From Onishia taeanensis (GTDB lineage Bacteria > Pseudomonadota > Gammaproteobacteria > Pseudomonadales > Halomonadaceae): a DNA stretch of 64,000 bases. Position numbers and translations under genes: made by a program. Below are positions 17,898 through 26,427 of the stretch, in pieces. The number at the start of each line of letters is the position of its first letter. The stretch's first letter is position 1. Under the pieces are notes generated by a model. That model had not been told where the DNA came from. It did not search any database and saw nothing but the letters and a program-made list of their open reading frames with translations. The DNA is taken from positions 106,206 to 170,205 of the forward strand of contig NZ_JABVXC010000007.1 of the NCBI RefSeq assembly GCF_013349955.1, in the 5' to 3' direction.

Positions 17898-19313
17898 GTG
17901 TTCCAGAAACTATTGATTGCTAACCGCGGCGAGATTGCCGTGCGCATCGAGCGGGCCTGTGCTGAGCTGGGCATTCGTTCGGTGGCTATTTACACTGAAC
18001 CCGACCGCTTTGCCCTGCACGTCAAGCGGGCCGACGAGGCTTATCAGGTCGGCGATGATCCCCTAGAGGGCTACCTTGACCCACGGCGTCTAGTCGACCT
18101 TGCCCGCGAGACCGGTTGTGATGCCATCCATCCCGGCTATGGATTTCTATCCGAAAACGACGAGTTTGCCCGCATCTGTGAGCAAGCCGGCATCGCCTTT
18201 GTCGGTCCGAGCTCCGAAGTCATTGCCCGCATGGGCGACAAGACCGCCGCCCGGCGGGCCATGCGCGATGCGGGAGTGCCGGTTACTCCTGGCTCAGAGG
18301 GCAACCTGGCAGACTGTGCCGCTGCTCTCAAGGAGGCCGATCGCATCGGCTATCCCGTCATGCTCAAGGCGACCTCCGGCGGCGGTGGCCGAGGCATTCG
18401 CCGCTGCGACAGCGCGGAACAGCTCGAGCAGGCCTGGGAGCGAGTGGTATCCGAGGCCACCAAGGCCTTCGGCTCTGCCGATGTGTTTCTCGAGAAGTGC
18501 GTGGTCGACCCGCATCACATCGAGGTGCAGATCCTTGCCGACAAGCATGGCAGCGTGATCCATCTCTTCGAGCGCGACTGCTCCATTCAGCGGCGTAACC
18601 AGAAGCTGATCGAGATCGCGCCAAGTCCTCAGTTGACGCCAGAGCAGCGCGCCTATGTCGGCGAGCTGGGCGTGCGCGCGGCCAAGGCCGTGGGCTATGA
18701 AAACGCCGGTACCGTGGAGTTCCTGGTCAAGGGCAATGAAATCTACTTCATGGAGATGAATACTCGGGTCCAGGTCGAGCACACCATTACCGAAGCCATC
18801 ACCGGGGTGGATATCGTCCGTGAGCAGCTGCGTATCGCCAGTGGCCACAAGTTGTCGTTTCGCCAGGAAGACATTCGTTACCACGGCTATGCGATCCAGT
18901 TTCGTATCAACGCCGAAGACCCCAAGAACGATTTTCTGCCCTCTTTCGGGCGCATCACGCGCTACTACGCGCCCGGTGGTCCCGGGGTGCGCACCGATAC
19001 TGCCATCTATACCGGCTACCAGATCCCCCCTTATTTCGACTCGCTGTGCCTGAAGCTGGTGGTCTGGGGGTTGAGCTGGGAAGAGACCCTCGACCGAGGC
19101 ATCCGCGCGCTCAATGACATGCGTCTGCAGGGCGTCAAGACCACGGCGCCTTACTACGAGGAAATCCTGCGCCACGCGGACTTTCGTAGCGGACATTTCG
19201 ATACCGGTTTCGTGCCGGCCCATCCCGAGCTCTTGCAGTACTCGGTCAAGCGCAACCCCGAAGAGGCGGCCCTGGTGATTGCCGCCGCCATCGCCGCCCA
19301 CGCCGGCCTCTAA
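17898..19313 (+). CDS. pycA: Pyruvate carboxylase subunit A (biotin carboxylase)
   Basis: A 471-residue biotin carboxylase that carboxylates the biotin carried by subunit B using ATP and bicarbonate; anaplerotic oxaloacetate formation from pyruvate. Visible motifs: LIANRGEIAVRIERACAELG at the N-terminus, the ATP-grasp loop GGGGRGIR near residue 163, and EMNTRVQVEHTITE near residue 288. The GTG at 17898 with TGGAGG 8 nt upstream is the start; the open frame extends further but is not family-like. It is paired with pycB, 10 bp downstream, and divergent from pycR, which supports pyruvate rather than acetyl-CoA as substrate. Confidence 0.93.
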   Translation: MFQKLLIANRGEIAVRIERACAELGIRSVAIYTEPDRFALHVKRADEAYQVGDDPLEGYLDPRRLVDLARETGCDAIHPGYGFLSENDEFARICEQAGIAFVGPSSEVIARMGDKTAARRAMRDAGVPVTPGSEGNLADCAAALKEADRIGYPVMLKATSGGGGRGIRRCDSAEQLEQAWERVVSEATKAFGSADVFLEKCVVDPHHIEVQILADKHGSVIHLFERDCSIQRRNQKLIEIAPSPQLTPEQRAYVGELGVRAAKAVGYENAGTVEFLVKGNEIYFMEMNTRVQVEHTITEAITGVDIVREQLRIASGHKLSFRQEDIRYHGYAIQFRINAEDPKNDFLPSFGRITRYYAPGGPGVRTDTAIYTGYQIPPYFDSLCLKLVVWGLSWEETLDRGIRALNDMRLQGVKTTAPYYEEILRHADFRSGHFDTGFVPAHPELLQYSVKRNPEEAALVIAAAIAAHAGL

Positions 19314-19323
19314 GGAGAATCTC

Positions 19324-21159
19324 ATGACGACGACAACTGCTTCCTCTGCCGCCGCCGATGCCGTCAACCTCACCGATGTGGTGCTGCGCGATGGCCATCA
19401 ATCGCTGATCGCCACACGCCTGCGCACCGAGGATATGTTGCCGATCTGCGCGTCTCTCGATGCTATCGGCTTCCATTCCCTGGAAGTCTGGGGCGGGGCG
19501 ACCTTCGATGCCTGCGTGCGGTTTCTCAAGGAAGACCCCTGGCAACGGCTGAGTGCCTTCAAGGATTTGATGCCCAACACCCCGCTGCAGATGCTGTTGC
19601 GCGGTCAGAACCTGCTTGGCTACCGCCATTATGCCGACGACGTAGTGGAACGCTTCGTCGCCAAGTCTGCCGACAACGGCGTCGATATCTTCCGCGTCTT
19701 CGACGCCTTGAACGATCTGCGCAATCTCGAGACCGCGATGCGCGCCGTCAAGGCCAGTGGCAAGCATGCCCAGGGTACGCTGTGCTACACGGTCAGTCCG
19801 GTCCATACCCTGGAGCGCTATGTGGCGGATGCACGTCGGCTGGTCGAAATGGGGGCCGACTCCATCGCCATCAAGGACATGGCGGGGGTGCTCACGCCCT
19901 ATGCCACCTATGACCTGGTGGCAGCGCTGGTCGAGGCCGTCGAGGTGCCGGTGCATCTGCATGCCCATGCCACCTCGGGGCTGTCGGCCCAGTGTCACCT
20001 CAAGGCGGTCGAGGCCGGCTGTCGGCATATCGATACCTGTAACTCGGCCTTTGCCGGCGGCACCAGTCATCCGTCCACCGAGGCCATGGTGGCAGCGTTC
20101 AAGGACACCCCCTACGACACGGGGCTGGATCTGGAAGCACTCAAGGATATCGGCGACTACTTCCGCGAAGTGCGCAAGAAGTATGCGGGCTACGAGAGCG
20201 AGTTCACCCGCGAGGATGTGGCGGTGCAGATCAATCAGGTGCCCGGCGGCATGATGTCCAACCTGGCCAACCAGTTGAAGGAGCAGAACGCCCTGTCGCA
20301 GATCCGCGAGGTGTTCGCCGAGATTCCGCGGGTGCGCGCCGACCTGGGCTATCCACCGCTGGTCACCCCGACGTCGCAGATCGTCGGCACTCAGGCGGTG
20401 ATGAACGTGCTCACTGGCAGTCGCTACAAGTCGATCACCAACGAGGTCAAACGCTACCTGCTGGGCGGCTATGGCCAGCCGCCGGCAGCGGTGGATGAGG
20501 CACTGCGCAAGCGTGCCGTCGGCAACCAACAGGTCGAGGAAGGGCGTCCGGCCGACCAGCTGGGGCCGGAAATGGCGCGACTCACCGCCGATATCGGCGA
20601 GCTCGCCGAAGGTGAAGAGGACGTGCTGACCTATGCCATGTTCCCGGACCTGGGGCGCGATTTTCTGAAGGGACGTCGCGATGGCAGCCTGGTGCCCGAG
20701 CCGATGCCGGCACCGGTGGCGAGCGATGCCCAGCGCCCGGTCACCGAGGCCACGCCGACCGAGTTCGTGATCGATGTGCACGGCGAGTCCTACGAGGTGC
20801 AGATCACCGGCGTGGGCAGCGATGCTGGCGGCAAGCGTCAGGTCTACCTGACACTGGACGGCATGCCGGAGTCGGTGGTTTTCGAAGCCCGCGACAGCTA
20901 TGACGCTGGCGCCGGTGGGAAAGGCGGTCGTGCTCGCGCTACCGGCAAGGGGCACGTGACCACCGCCATGCCGGGCAATATCGTCGAGGTGCTGGTGGCC
21001 GTTGGCGATAGCGTCGAGGCCGGCCAGCCGGTGCTGATCAGTGAAGCCATGAAAATGGAGACCGAGGTACACGCCCGCCAGGCCGGCAGCGTGGTGGCGA
21101 TTCACGTAGCCAAGGGTGACCGAGTGACGCCGGGCGAGGTGCTGATCGAGATCGAGTGA
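19324..21159 (+). CDS. pycB: Pyruvate carboxylase subunit B (carboxyltransferase and biotinyl domain; OadA-like)
   Basis: A 611-residue protein: an HMGL-like TIM-barrel carboxyltransferase (about residues 15-290, beginning LTDVVLRDGHQSLIATR), a PYC/OADA conserved domain (about 300-470), then an Ala/Gly/Pro-rich linker and a biotinyl domain with SEAMKMETEV near residue 577. The lysine in MKM carries biotin. It transfers CO2 from carboxybiotin to pyruvate. AAGGAG lies 8 nt before the ATG at 19324. The sequence is close to oxaloacetate decarboxylase alpha, but no beta/gamma sodium-pump subunits are nearby and PycA is, so the carboxylase role is favoured. Confidence 0.93.
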   Translation: MTTTTASSAAADAVNLTDVVLRDGHQSLIATRLRTEDMLPICASLDAIGFHSLEVWGGATFDACVRFLKEDPWQRLSAFKDLMPNTPLQMLLRGQNLLGYRHYADDVVERFVAKSADNGVDIFRVFDALNDLRNLETAMRAVKASGKHAQGTLCYTVSPVHTLERYVADARRLVEMGADSIAIKDMAGVLTPYATYDLVAALVEAVEVPVHLHAHATSGLSAQCHLKAVEAGCRHIDTCNSAFAGGTSHPSTEAMVAAFKDTPYDTGLDLEALKDIGDYFREVRKKYAGYESEFTREDVAVQINQVPGGMMSNLANQLKEQNALSQIREVFAEIPRVRADLGYPPLVTPTSQIVGTQAVMNVLTGSRYKSITNEVKRYLLGGYGQPPAAVDEALRKRAVGNQQVEEGRPADQLGPEMARLTADIGELAEGEEDVLTYAMFPDLGRDFLKGRRDGSLVPEPMPAPVASDAQRPVTEATPTEFVIDVHGESYEVQITGVGSDAGGKRQVYLTLDGMPESVVFEARDSYDAGAGGKGGRARATGKGHVTTAMPGNIVEVLVAVGDSVEAGQPVLISEAMKMETEVHARQAGSVVAIHVAKGDRVTPGEVLIEIE

Positions 21160-21494
21160 TGCCGACCCCCGTCGCAGGGGGGCGTGTAGCAGAGGGCCGT
21201 GCAGTAAAGAGCCGGACAATAGAGGGCCAATAGTCGCAAGCCGAGCCAGCGGAGACGTTGGCCGGGATGGCGGCGGCAAAGGTCAGTAGGAATAAGCACT
21301 TGGCCAGCTCGTACTTGACCAGTCGGTAGCCGTTGTCGATAGCAAGCGTGGTGGCGTCATCGAAGATGAGAGTCTTGCTGCTGCAGTATGCCTGCCGCCA
21401 GTCAGTGACAGGTGGCAGGCATTCGCGCTAGTCTATTTTGCATCGCAGCATGGCCTTGAACGGCCTGCATCCCAACGACTATCGGGAGAACCGT
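21160..21494 (+). other. Intergenic region upstream of the DUF3141 gene
   Basis: No gene is supported. There is a short inverted repeat, gcctgcc-N17-ggcaggc, around 21390-21420, and a GC-only hairpin (CCCCC/GGGGG) just after pycB at about 21165-21182 that might weakly terminate it. A near-consensus -10 could not be assigned with confidence. Confidence 0.4.
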
Positions 21495-23888
21495 ATGCTT
21501 GCTGCCTATAACGCCATGACTAACACGGCTTTATCTTTTTTCGATCCGCTGGGGTTCGGGCGGAGCGCCATGGATTATTGGCGCGACACCGTCGAGCGAC
21601 AGGTGCTGTTCCTGGATGTCATGCGTGAGCGAGGCAACCAGTATCTCGAGCACATGGAGCAGACCAAACCCAATGTGTTGGGTTTCGAGTCAGAGTTGAT
21701 CATGGACGGTCGCGATCTACCGCGGCCGGTGAACTACGAACTGATGCGCATCCTGCCGCCGGCAGGAGTCGATATCGATCCGGATATGCGGCCCTTCGTG
21801 GTCGTCGATCCCCGCGCCGGCCATGGCCCGGGCATCGGTGGCTTCAAGCCTGACAGCGAGCTGGGTGTCGCGCTGCGTGCCGGGCATCCTTGCTACTTCA
21901 TCGGTTTCTTGCCATTTCCGGTACCCGGGCAGACGGTCGAGGACGTGGTGGATGCCGAGATCGCCTTCCTGTGGGAAGTGATCGCGCGCCATGACCACCT
22001 GACCGAGAAACCGATGGTGGTCGGCAATTGTCAGGCCGGCTGGCAGATCATGATGGCTGCCGCCCTGGAGCCCGATTGCTTCGGCCCGATTCTGATCGCT
22101 GGCGCTCCGCTGTCCTACTGGGCCGGTGAGCGGGGCAAGGCCCCCATGCGCTATGCCGGCGGCATGAACGGTGGCAGCTGGACGACGGCGCTGGCTGGTG
22201 ATCTGGGCGCCGGACTCTTCGATGGAGCGCTGCTGGTCCAGAATTTCGAGAAGCTCAATCCGGCCAACACTCTCTGGACCAAGCAGTACCGCCTTTATGC
22301 CAATATCGATAGTGAAGCCGAGCGCTACCTGCAGTTCGAGCGCTGGTGGGGTGGGCATGTGGTGCTGGGATCCGAGGAGATCCAGTACATCGTCGATAAC
22401 CTGTTCGTCGGCAACCGGCTGAGCAATGCGCGCCTGACCACTAGGGATGGCCGGCGTATCGATCTGCGCAATGTACGCTCACCGATCGTGGTGTTCTGCT
22501 CTAAGGGGGATGACATCACGCCGCCGCCTCAGGCACTGGGTTGGATCAGCGACCTCTATGGCGATGCCGACGATATCGTTGCCAACGGTCAGACCATCGT
22601 CTATTGCCAGCATGACACCACCGGTCATCTGGGGATCTTCGTGTCGGGCAGCGTGTCGCGCAAGGAGCATGCCGAATTCACCGCCAACATGGACTATATC
22701 GATGTGCTGCCCCCGGGGCTCTACGAGACCACGGTGACGGAGACCGCGTCGCGCGGTGCCGCCGAGGCGGTGCATGTCGACGGCGATTACCTGCTCGAGT
22801 TCAGCCAGCGCGGCATCGATGACATCAATGCCATCGTGAAGCCGCATGCCGAGGACGAGCGCCGTTTCGCTACCGTGGCGCGGGTATCTGAGATCAACCT
22901 TGGCATCTACCAGATGCTGGTGCAGCCCTGGCTGCGGGCGGTGATGACTCCCTCTGCCGCTCGTTGGATTCGTCGCATGCACCCGATACGCCTGGGCTAC
23001 AAGCTGTTTTCCGACCGCAACCCCTTGATGGTGCCGGTCCCGGTACTGGCTGAACGCATCAGGGCCGATCGTCATCAGGTAGGAAGCGATAACACCTGGC
23101 GGCAGATGGAATTTACGCTGTCCGATCAGGTCGAGGCGTCTCTGCAGGCCTATCAGCAGGTGCGCGACCAGTCCACTGAGCGCTTGTTTCAAGAGCTCTA
23201 TGGCCAGCGCTGGCTGCAAACCATGGTAGGACTGGGCGTGGACGTTGAGCCGGTGCGGCGGCGTCCGGGCATCGAACCCGAGCACCAGCGTTTCGTTGCC
23301 AGCCGCAAGGCAGAGCTGCAGGGGCGTGTCGATCAGGGTGGTCCCCATGCCGCGGTGATGCGCTCGATGATTTATGTCCTGGGCGGCGCTCCCGCCACCG
23401 ACGAACGAAATTTCAAGCGCCTGCGGGCAAGTCGCGAAGAGCTCGAGCCGAATCTCAAGATCGCCGAATTCAAGGCCCTAGTGCGTGAGCAGTTCTTCAT
23501 TCTCAAGCTCGACCGTCACCAGGCGTTGAAGGTGCTGCCTGACATGTTGGCAGGCGCCACGAACCAGGAAATCGACGCGCATCTGGCGCATATCGAGCAT
23601 GTGTTGACGGCCAGCGGCACACCGGGCGAGCGAGCGGCGAAGCGCCTGGAGACCATCCGTGAGTGCTTTGACCAGGCGCGCCCGGTTTCATCACCAGTGG
23701 CAAAGGCAGAGCCTGTCGGCTCCGAGTCTGTCACCGGCGAGCGGCCGGCGCCCGAGCAGGAGAAGCGCGAGCCGCAGGCCAGCTCAGCGTCGTCTGCCAA
23801 AGCCGAACAGCAGACCGGCGCCAAGTCGCAGGGCTCGACAGCGTCGAAAGCCGCCAAGGATGCAGAGAAGCCCCAGGGAACAGATTGA
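21495..23888 (+). CDS. DUF3141 family protein with PhaC-like alpha/beta-hydrolase core
   Basis: A 797-residue protein of the DUF3141 family. The nucleophile-elbow sequence GNCQAGWQIMMAAAL near residue 177 has cysteine where esterases have serine, as in polyhydroxyalkanoate synthases (GxCxGG). FCSKGDDITPPPQALGW (candidate Asp) and YCQHDTTGHLGIFVSG (candidate His) complete a plausible catalytic triad. Upstream, YRENRMLAAYNAMTN and NVLGFESELIMDGRDLPRPV are typical of the family. The C-terminus (about 700-797) is a low-complexity Ala/Pro/Glu/Lys tail. GGGAGA 8 nt before the ATG at 21495 supports this start; 21438 and 21450 are alternatives. The reaction is not established. Confidence 0.8.
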   Translation: MLAAYNAMTNTALSFFDPLGFGRSAMDYWRDTVERQVLFLDVMRERGNQYLEHMEQTKPNVLGFESELIMDGRDLPRPVNYELMRILPPAGVDIDPDMRPFVVVDPRAGHGPGIGGFKPDSELGVALRAGHPCYFIGFLPFPVPGQTVEDVVDAEIAFLWEVIARHDHLTEKPMVVGNCQAGWQIMMAAALEPDCFGPILIAGAPLSYWAGERGKAPMRYAGGMNGGSWTTALAGDLGAGLFDGALLVQNFEKLNPANTLWTKQYRLYANIDSEAERYLQFERWWGGHVVLGSEEIQYIVDNLFVGNRLSNARLTTRDGRRIDLRNVRSPIVVFCSKGDDITPPPQALGWISDLYGDADDIVANGQTIVYCQHDTTGHLGIFVSGSVSRKEHAEFTANMDYIDVLPPGLYETTVTETASRGAAEAVHVDGDYLLEFSQRGIDDINAIVKPHAEDERRFATVARVSEINLGIYQMLVQPWLRAVMTPSAARWIRRMHPIRLGYKLFSDRNPLMVPVPVLAERIRADRHQVGSDNTWRQMEFTLSDQVEASLQAYQQVRDQSTERLFQELYGQRWLQTMVGLGVDVEPVRRRPGIEPEHQRFVASRKAELQGRVDQGGPHAAVMRSMIYVLGGAPATDERNFKRLRASREELEPNLKIAEFKALVREQFFILKLDRHQALKVLPDMLAGATNQEIDAHLAHIEHVLTASGTPGERAAKRLETIRECFDQARPVSSPVAKAEPVGSESVTGERPAPEQEKREPQASSASSAKAEQQTGAKSQGSTASKAAKDAEKPQGTD

Positions 23889-23901
23889 ACACCCGCTAGA
23901 C

Positions 23902-23931
23902 AAAAGCGCCGCCCCATGTGGCGGCGCTTTT
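23902..23931. terminator. Bidirectional terminator between DUF3141 and mgsA genes
   Basis: Stem AAAAGCGCCGCC (23902-23913) and GGCGGCGCTTTT (23920-23931), with T runs in both directions. It sits between the convergent ends of the two genes. Confidence 0.93.
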
Positions 23932-23977
23932 GCGTTGAGGGCGATTCGGGTCGAATGGAGCCGGAATATCAGCTGGG

Positions 23978-24457
23978 CTAGCTGTCGACACGGGCCGATA
24001 CCCAGCCTCCAGCATCCGGGATGCCGATGTCGAACGCTTCCCCCACGTAGGGCGAGCTGATCAGGAAGTCCGCGCTGGCAGCGTTGCAGGCCACCGGGAT
24101 GTTCCAGAGTGCCGCCAAGCGAAGCAGTGCCTTGACGTCCGGGTCATGGGGCATCGGCGCGAAGGGGTCCCAGAAGAAGATCAGCAGATCCAGGCCCTGT
24201 TCGGTGATGCGGGCGCCGATCTGTTGGTCGCCCCCCAGCGGGCCGCTCATCAGGCCTTCGACCTCGAGCCCCAGCTCTTTCGACACCCGTTTGGCGGTGG
24301 TGCCCGTGCCCACCAGTTGGTGGTCAGCCAGGGTGTCCTGCCAGCGCCTCGCCCAGACGAGCAGCTCATCCTTCTTGCCATCGTGGGCGATCAGGGCGAT
24401 ACGCTTGCGTCGCGGCAGGGTGCGGGTCGTCTGCTGTCCAGGGCGTTGCTCGCTCAT
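23978..24457 (-). CDS. mgsA: Methylglyoxal synthase
   Basis: A 159-residue MGS-domain enzyme converting dihydroxyacetone phosphate to methylglyoxal, a bypass of lower glycolysis used when sugar phosphates pile up. Motifs: RIALIAHDGKKDELLVWA, LVGTGTTAKRV (phosphate binding), LMSGPLGGDQQIGA (catalytic Asp region) and LIFFWDPFAPMPHDPDVKAL. The length is as usual plus a short basic N-terminal tail. It lies downstream of pyk on the same strand, 104 bp apart, an arrangement that makes metabolic sense because pyk drains the same pathway; co-transcription is possible. Confidence 0.95.
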   Translation of the reverse strand: MSEQRPGQQTTRTLPRRKRIALIAHDGKKDELLVWARRWQDTLADHQLVGTGTTAKRVSKELGLEVEGLMSGPLGGDQQIGARITEQGLDLLIFFWDPFAPMPHDPDVKALLRLAALWNIPVACNAASADFLISSPYVGEAFDIGIPDAGGWVSARVDS

Positions 24458-24561
24458 GGGTCCTTTCCTCTGTTGGCCACGCTTTCTTGGCCGTTCTCTT
24501 GACCGTTCCGCTGCCAGTTCTAGCCGGTCGCTCTTGTTGGGCTATCGACGGCTGGCGACCG

Positions 24562-26019
24562 TTACTGAACTTCCAGGATCTGCATGGTGTTGGTGCCGCC
24601 GTGAGCATTCATATGCTCGCCGCGGGTCAGGATAGCGTAATCACCACTCTGGGCGATGCCGCGATCGGTCAGCTCCTTGATCGCCGCCGCGTTCAGCTCG
24701 CTGGGATTCATGCCGTCCGAGTTGAAATAGAGCGAGACCACACCGCGATATAGCGCCATGCGGCGCTGAGCGATGGGGCTGTGCGCAAAGCCGATGATCG
24801 GCAGCCCCGAGCGGATGCGCGACGCGATCAGCGGGGTATAGCCGGTGGCGGTCATGCAGGCGATAGCGGCGACGCCCTTGAGATGGTTGGCGGCATACAT
24901 CGCCGACAGCGCCACGGTCTCGTCGGTCTTGCTGAAGCCTTCGTGGATGCGGTGCCCAGATTCCTGGGCGCTACGCTCGCGCTCTGCGCCGAGGCACAGG
25001 CGATTCATCGCCTCGATGGTCTCGACCGGGTAGTCGCCAGCGGCGGTTTCTGCCGAGAGCATCACTGCGTCGGTGCCGTCGAGCACGGCGTTGGCCACGT
25101 CGAAGACTTCGGCGCGGGTCGGCAGTGGGGCAGAGATCATCGACTCCATCATCTGAGTAGCGGTGATCACGGCGCGGTTGAGGCTGCGCGCGCGCTTGAT
25201 CATGCGCTTCTGCACGCCGATCAACTGGGCATCGCCGATCTCGACGCCCAGGTCACCACGCGCCACCATGACCGCCTCGGAGGCCAGGATGATGCCGTCC
25301 AGGGTTTCGTCATCGGCGACGGCTTCGGCGCGCTCTACCTTGGCGACCAGGCCGATTTCCTTGCCGGCGTCGCCCAACAGCTCGCGGGCTTCGAGCATGT
25401 CGGCGGCAGAGCGGGGGAAGGAAACCGCCAAGTAGTCAACGCCGATATCGATGGCGGTCTTGAGGTCGGCCTTGTCCTTGTCGGTCAGGGCCGCGGCAGA
25501 GAGGCCGCCCCCCTGCTTGTTGATGCCCTTGTTGTTGGAAAGCTTGCCGCCCACCACCACCTTGGTGTGCACCTCGGGAGCGCTGACCTTTTCCACTTCA
25601 AGCACCAGGCGGCCGTCATCCAGCAGCAGCATGTCGCCGGCGGCCACATCCTCAGCAAGCGACTTGTAGTCGCAACCGACTCGCTGGGCATCGCCAGCGT
25701 TGCTGTCCATGGAAACGTCCAGCACGAAGGGCTGGCCTTCTTCCAGGTTGACGGCGCCGTCGGCGAATCGGGCAATGCGAATCTTCGGACCTTGCAGGTC
25801 GCCAAGGGCTGCAACGCTCTTGCCGAGTCGATTGGCAATCTCGCGGACACGGCTCAGGCGCTGGCGATGATCATCGGCCGAACCGTGGGAGAAGTTCAGT
25901 CGTACGACGTCGACACCGGCAGCGATCATCTCCTCGAGCACGCCTTCGCGGTCGCTGGCGGGGCCCAGCGTGGCGACGATCTTGGTGCGGCGGATAGGGC
26001 CGTTAAGGGCATTCGACAT
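24562..26019 (-). CDS. pyk: Pyruvate kinase
   Basis: A 485-residue pyruvate kinase, catalysing phosphoenolpyruvate + ADP to pyruvate + [20 protein letters not shown] opens the TIM barrel; [11 protein letters not shown] and [12 protein letters not shown] are present; the active-site lysine region reads [25 protein letters not shown] and [10 protein letters not shown] are conserved; the C-terminal alpha/beta allosteric domain ends with the family-typical [19 protein letters not shown] lies 7 nt before the ATG. A palindrome at 26102-26121, about 83 bp upstream of the start, is a candidate regulatory site. Confidence 0.96.
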   Translation of the reverse strand: MSNALNGPIRRTKIVATLGPASDREGVLEEMIAAGVDVVRLNFSHGSADDHRQRLSRVREIANRLGKSVAALGDLQGPKIRIARFADGAVNLEEGQPFVLDVSMDSNAGDAQRVGCDYKSLAEDVAAGDMLLLDDGRLVLEVEKVSAPEVHTKVVVGGKLSNNKGINKQGGGLSAAALTDKDKADLKTAIDIGVDYLAVSFPRSAADMLEARELLGDAGKEIGLVAKVERAEAVADDETLDGIILASEAVMVARGDLGVEIGDAQLIGVQKRMIKRARSLNRAVITATQMMESMISAPLPTRAEVFDVANAVLDGTDAVMLSAETAAGDYPVETIEAMNRLCLGAERERSAQESGHRIHEGFSKTDETVALSAMYAANHLKGVAAIACMTATGYTPLIASRIRSGLPIIGFAHSPIAQRRMALYRGVVSLYFNSDGMNPSELNAAAIKELTDRGIAQSGDYAILTRGEHMNAHGGTNTMQILEVQ

Positions 26020-26427
26020 GCGTCTCTCCTGACGAGTTAGCTTGGCTTACGGTGCTCGATGGCGACCGTGAAGCGGGGCTGGATACTAGTGGCGAATTGC
26101 CATGTAGTGATTTTACTACATCATAGTACACCATGCTCCCGGCCGGCTGAAAAGCCTGGTGGATGCGTTGACATTTCTTCGCTGTCCAAACAGGTTTTCT
26201 ACAGCCTACCTCGTCAAGATGACAGCTCGAGTAGCCTTGATAAAGACGAGCGAAACCTTGCCGAGGCCCTGAAGCGCGGTCTAGGGTCAAATGACGAGTC
26301 GGCCAGATGACTGGCGCCGCACCAAGCGCTGGGGTAGGGTAGGCGCATTTTTAAGCCGCTAATAGATGTTGGCATACGGATATTGCCTCGGGGCTCCGGG
26401 CCCGGGCTGACACTACTTTGGAGTACT
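26020..26427. other. Divergent pyk-topA intergenic region
   Basis: No gene is supported in this 408-bp gap. It contains the palindrome at 26102-26121 near pyk. The rest is lower in GC than the flanking genes, compatible with two divergent promoters. Confidence 0.5.
26102..26121. promoter_or_regulatory. Candidate HexR-like operator upstream of pyk
   Basis: Perfect inverted repeat ATGTAGT-gatttt-ACTACAT, followed by a further half-site-like tagtaca. HexR-type regulators of central carbon genes recognise TGTAAT/ATTACA-type palindromes and pyruvate kinase is a known target class in gammaproteobacteria. The spacer here is longer than in the site near gap, so the assignment is tentative. Confidence 0.45.

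Noticed and set aside
19246..21279. Long minus-strand open frame (677 codons) opposite pycB
   Set aside because: It mirrors a well-supported, high-GC gene on the other strand, where antisense frames are often open; its product is His/Gly-rich and matches no family.
24781..26040. 419-codon plus-strand frame opposite pyruvate kinase
   Set aside because: Antisense shadow of pyk with unlikely composition.
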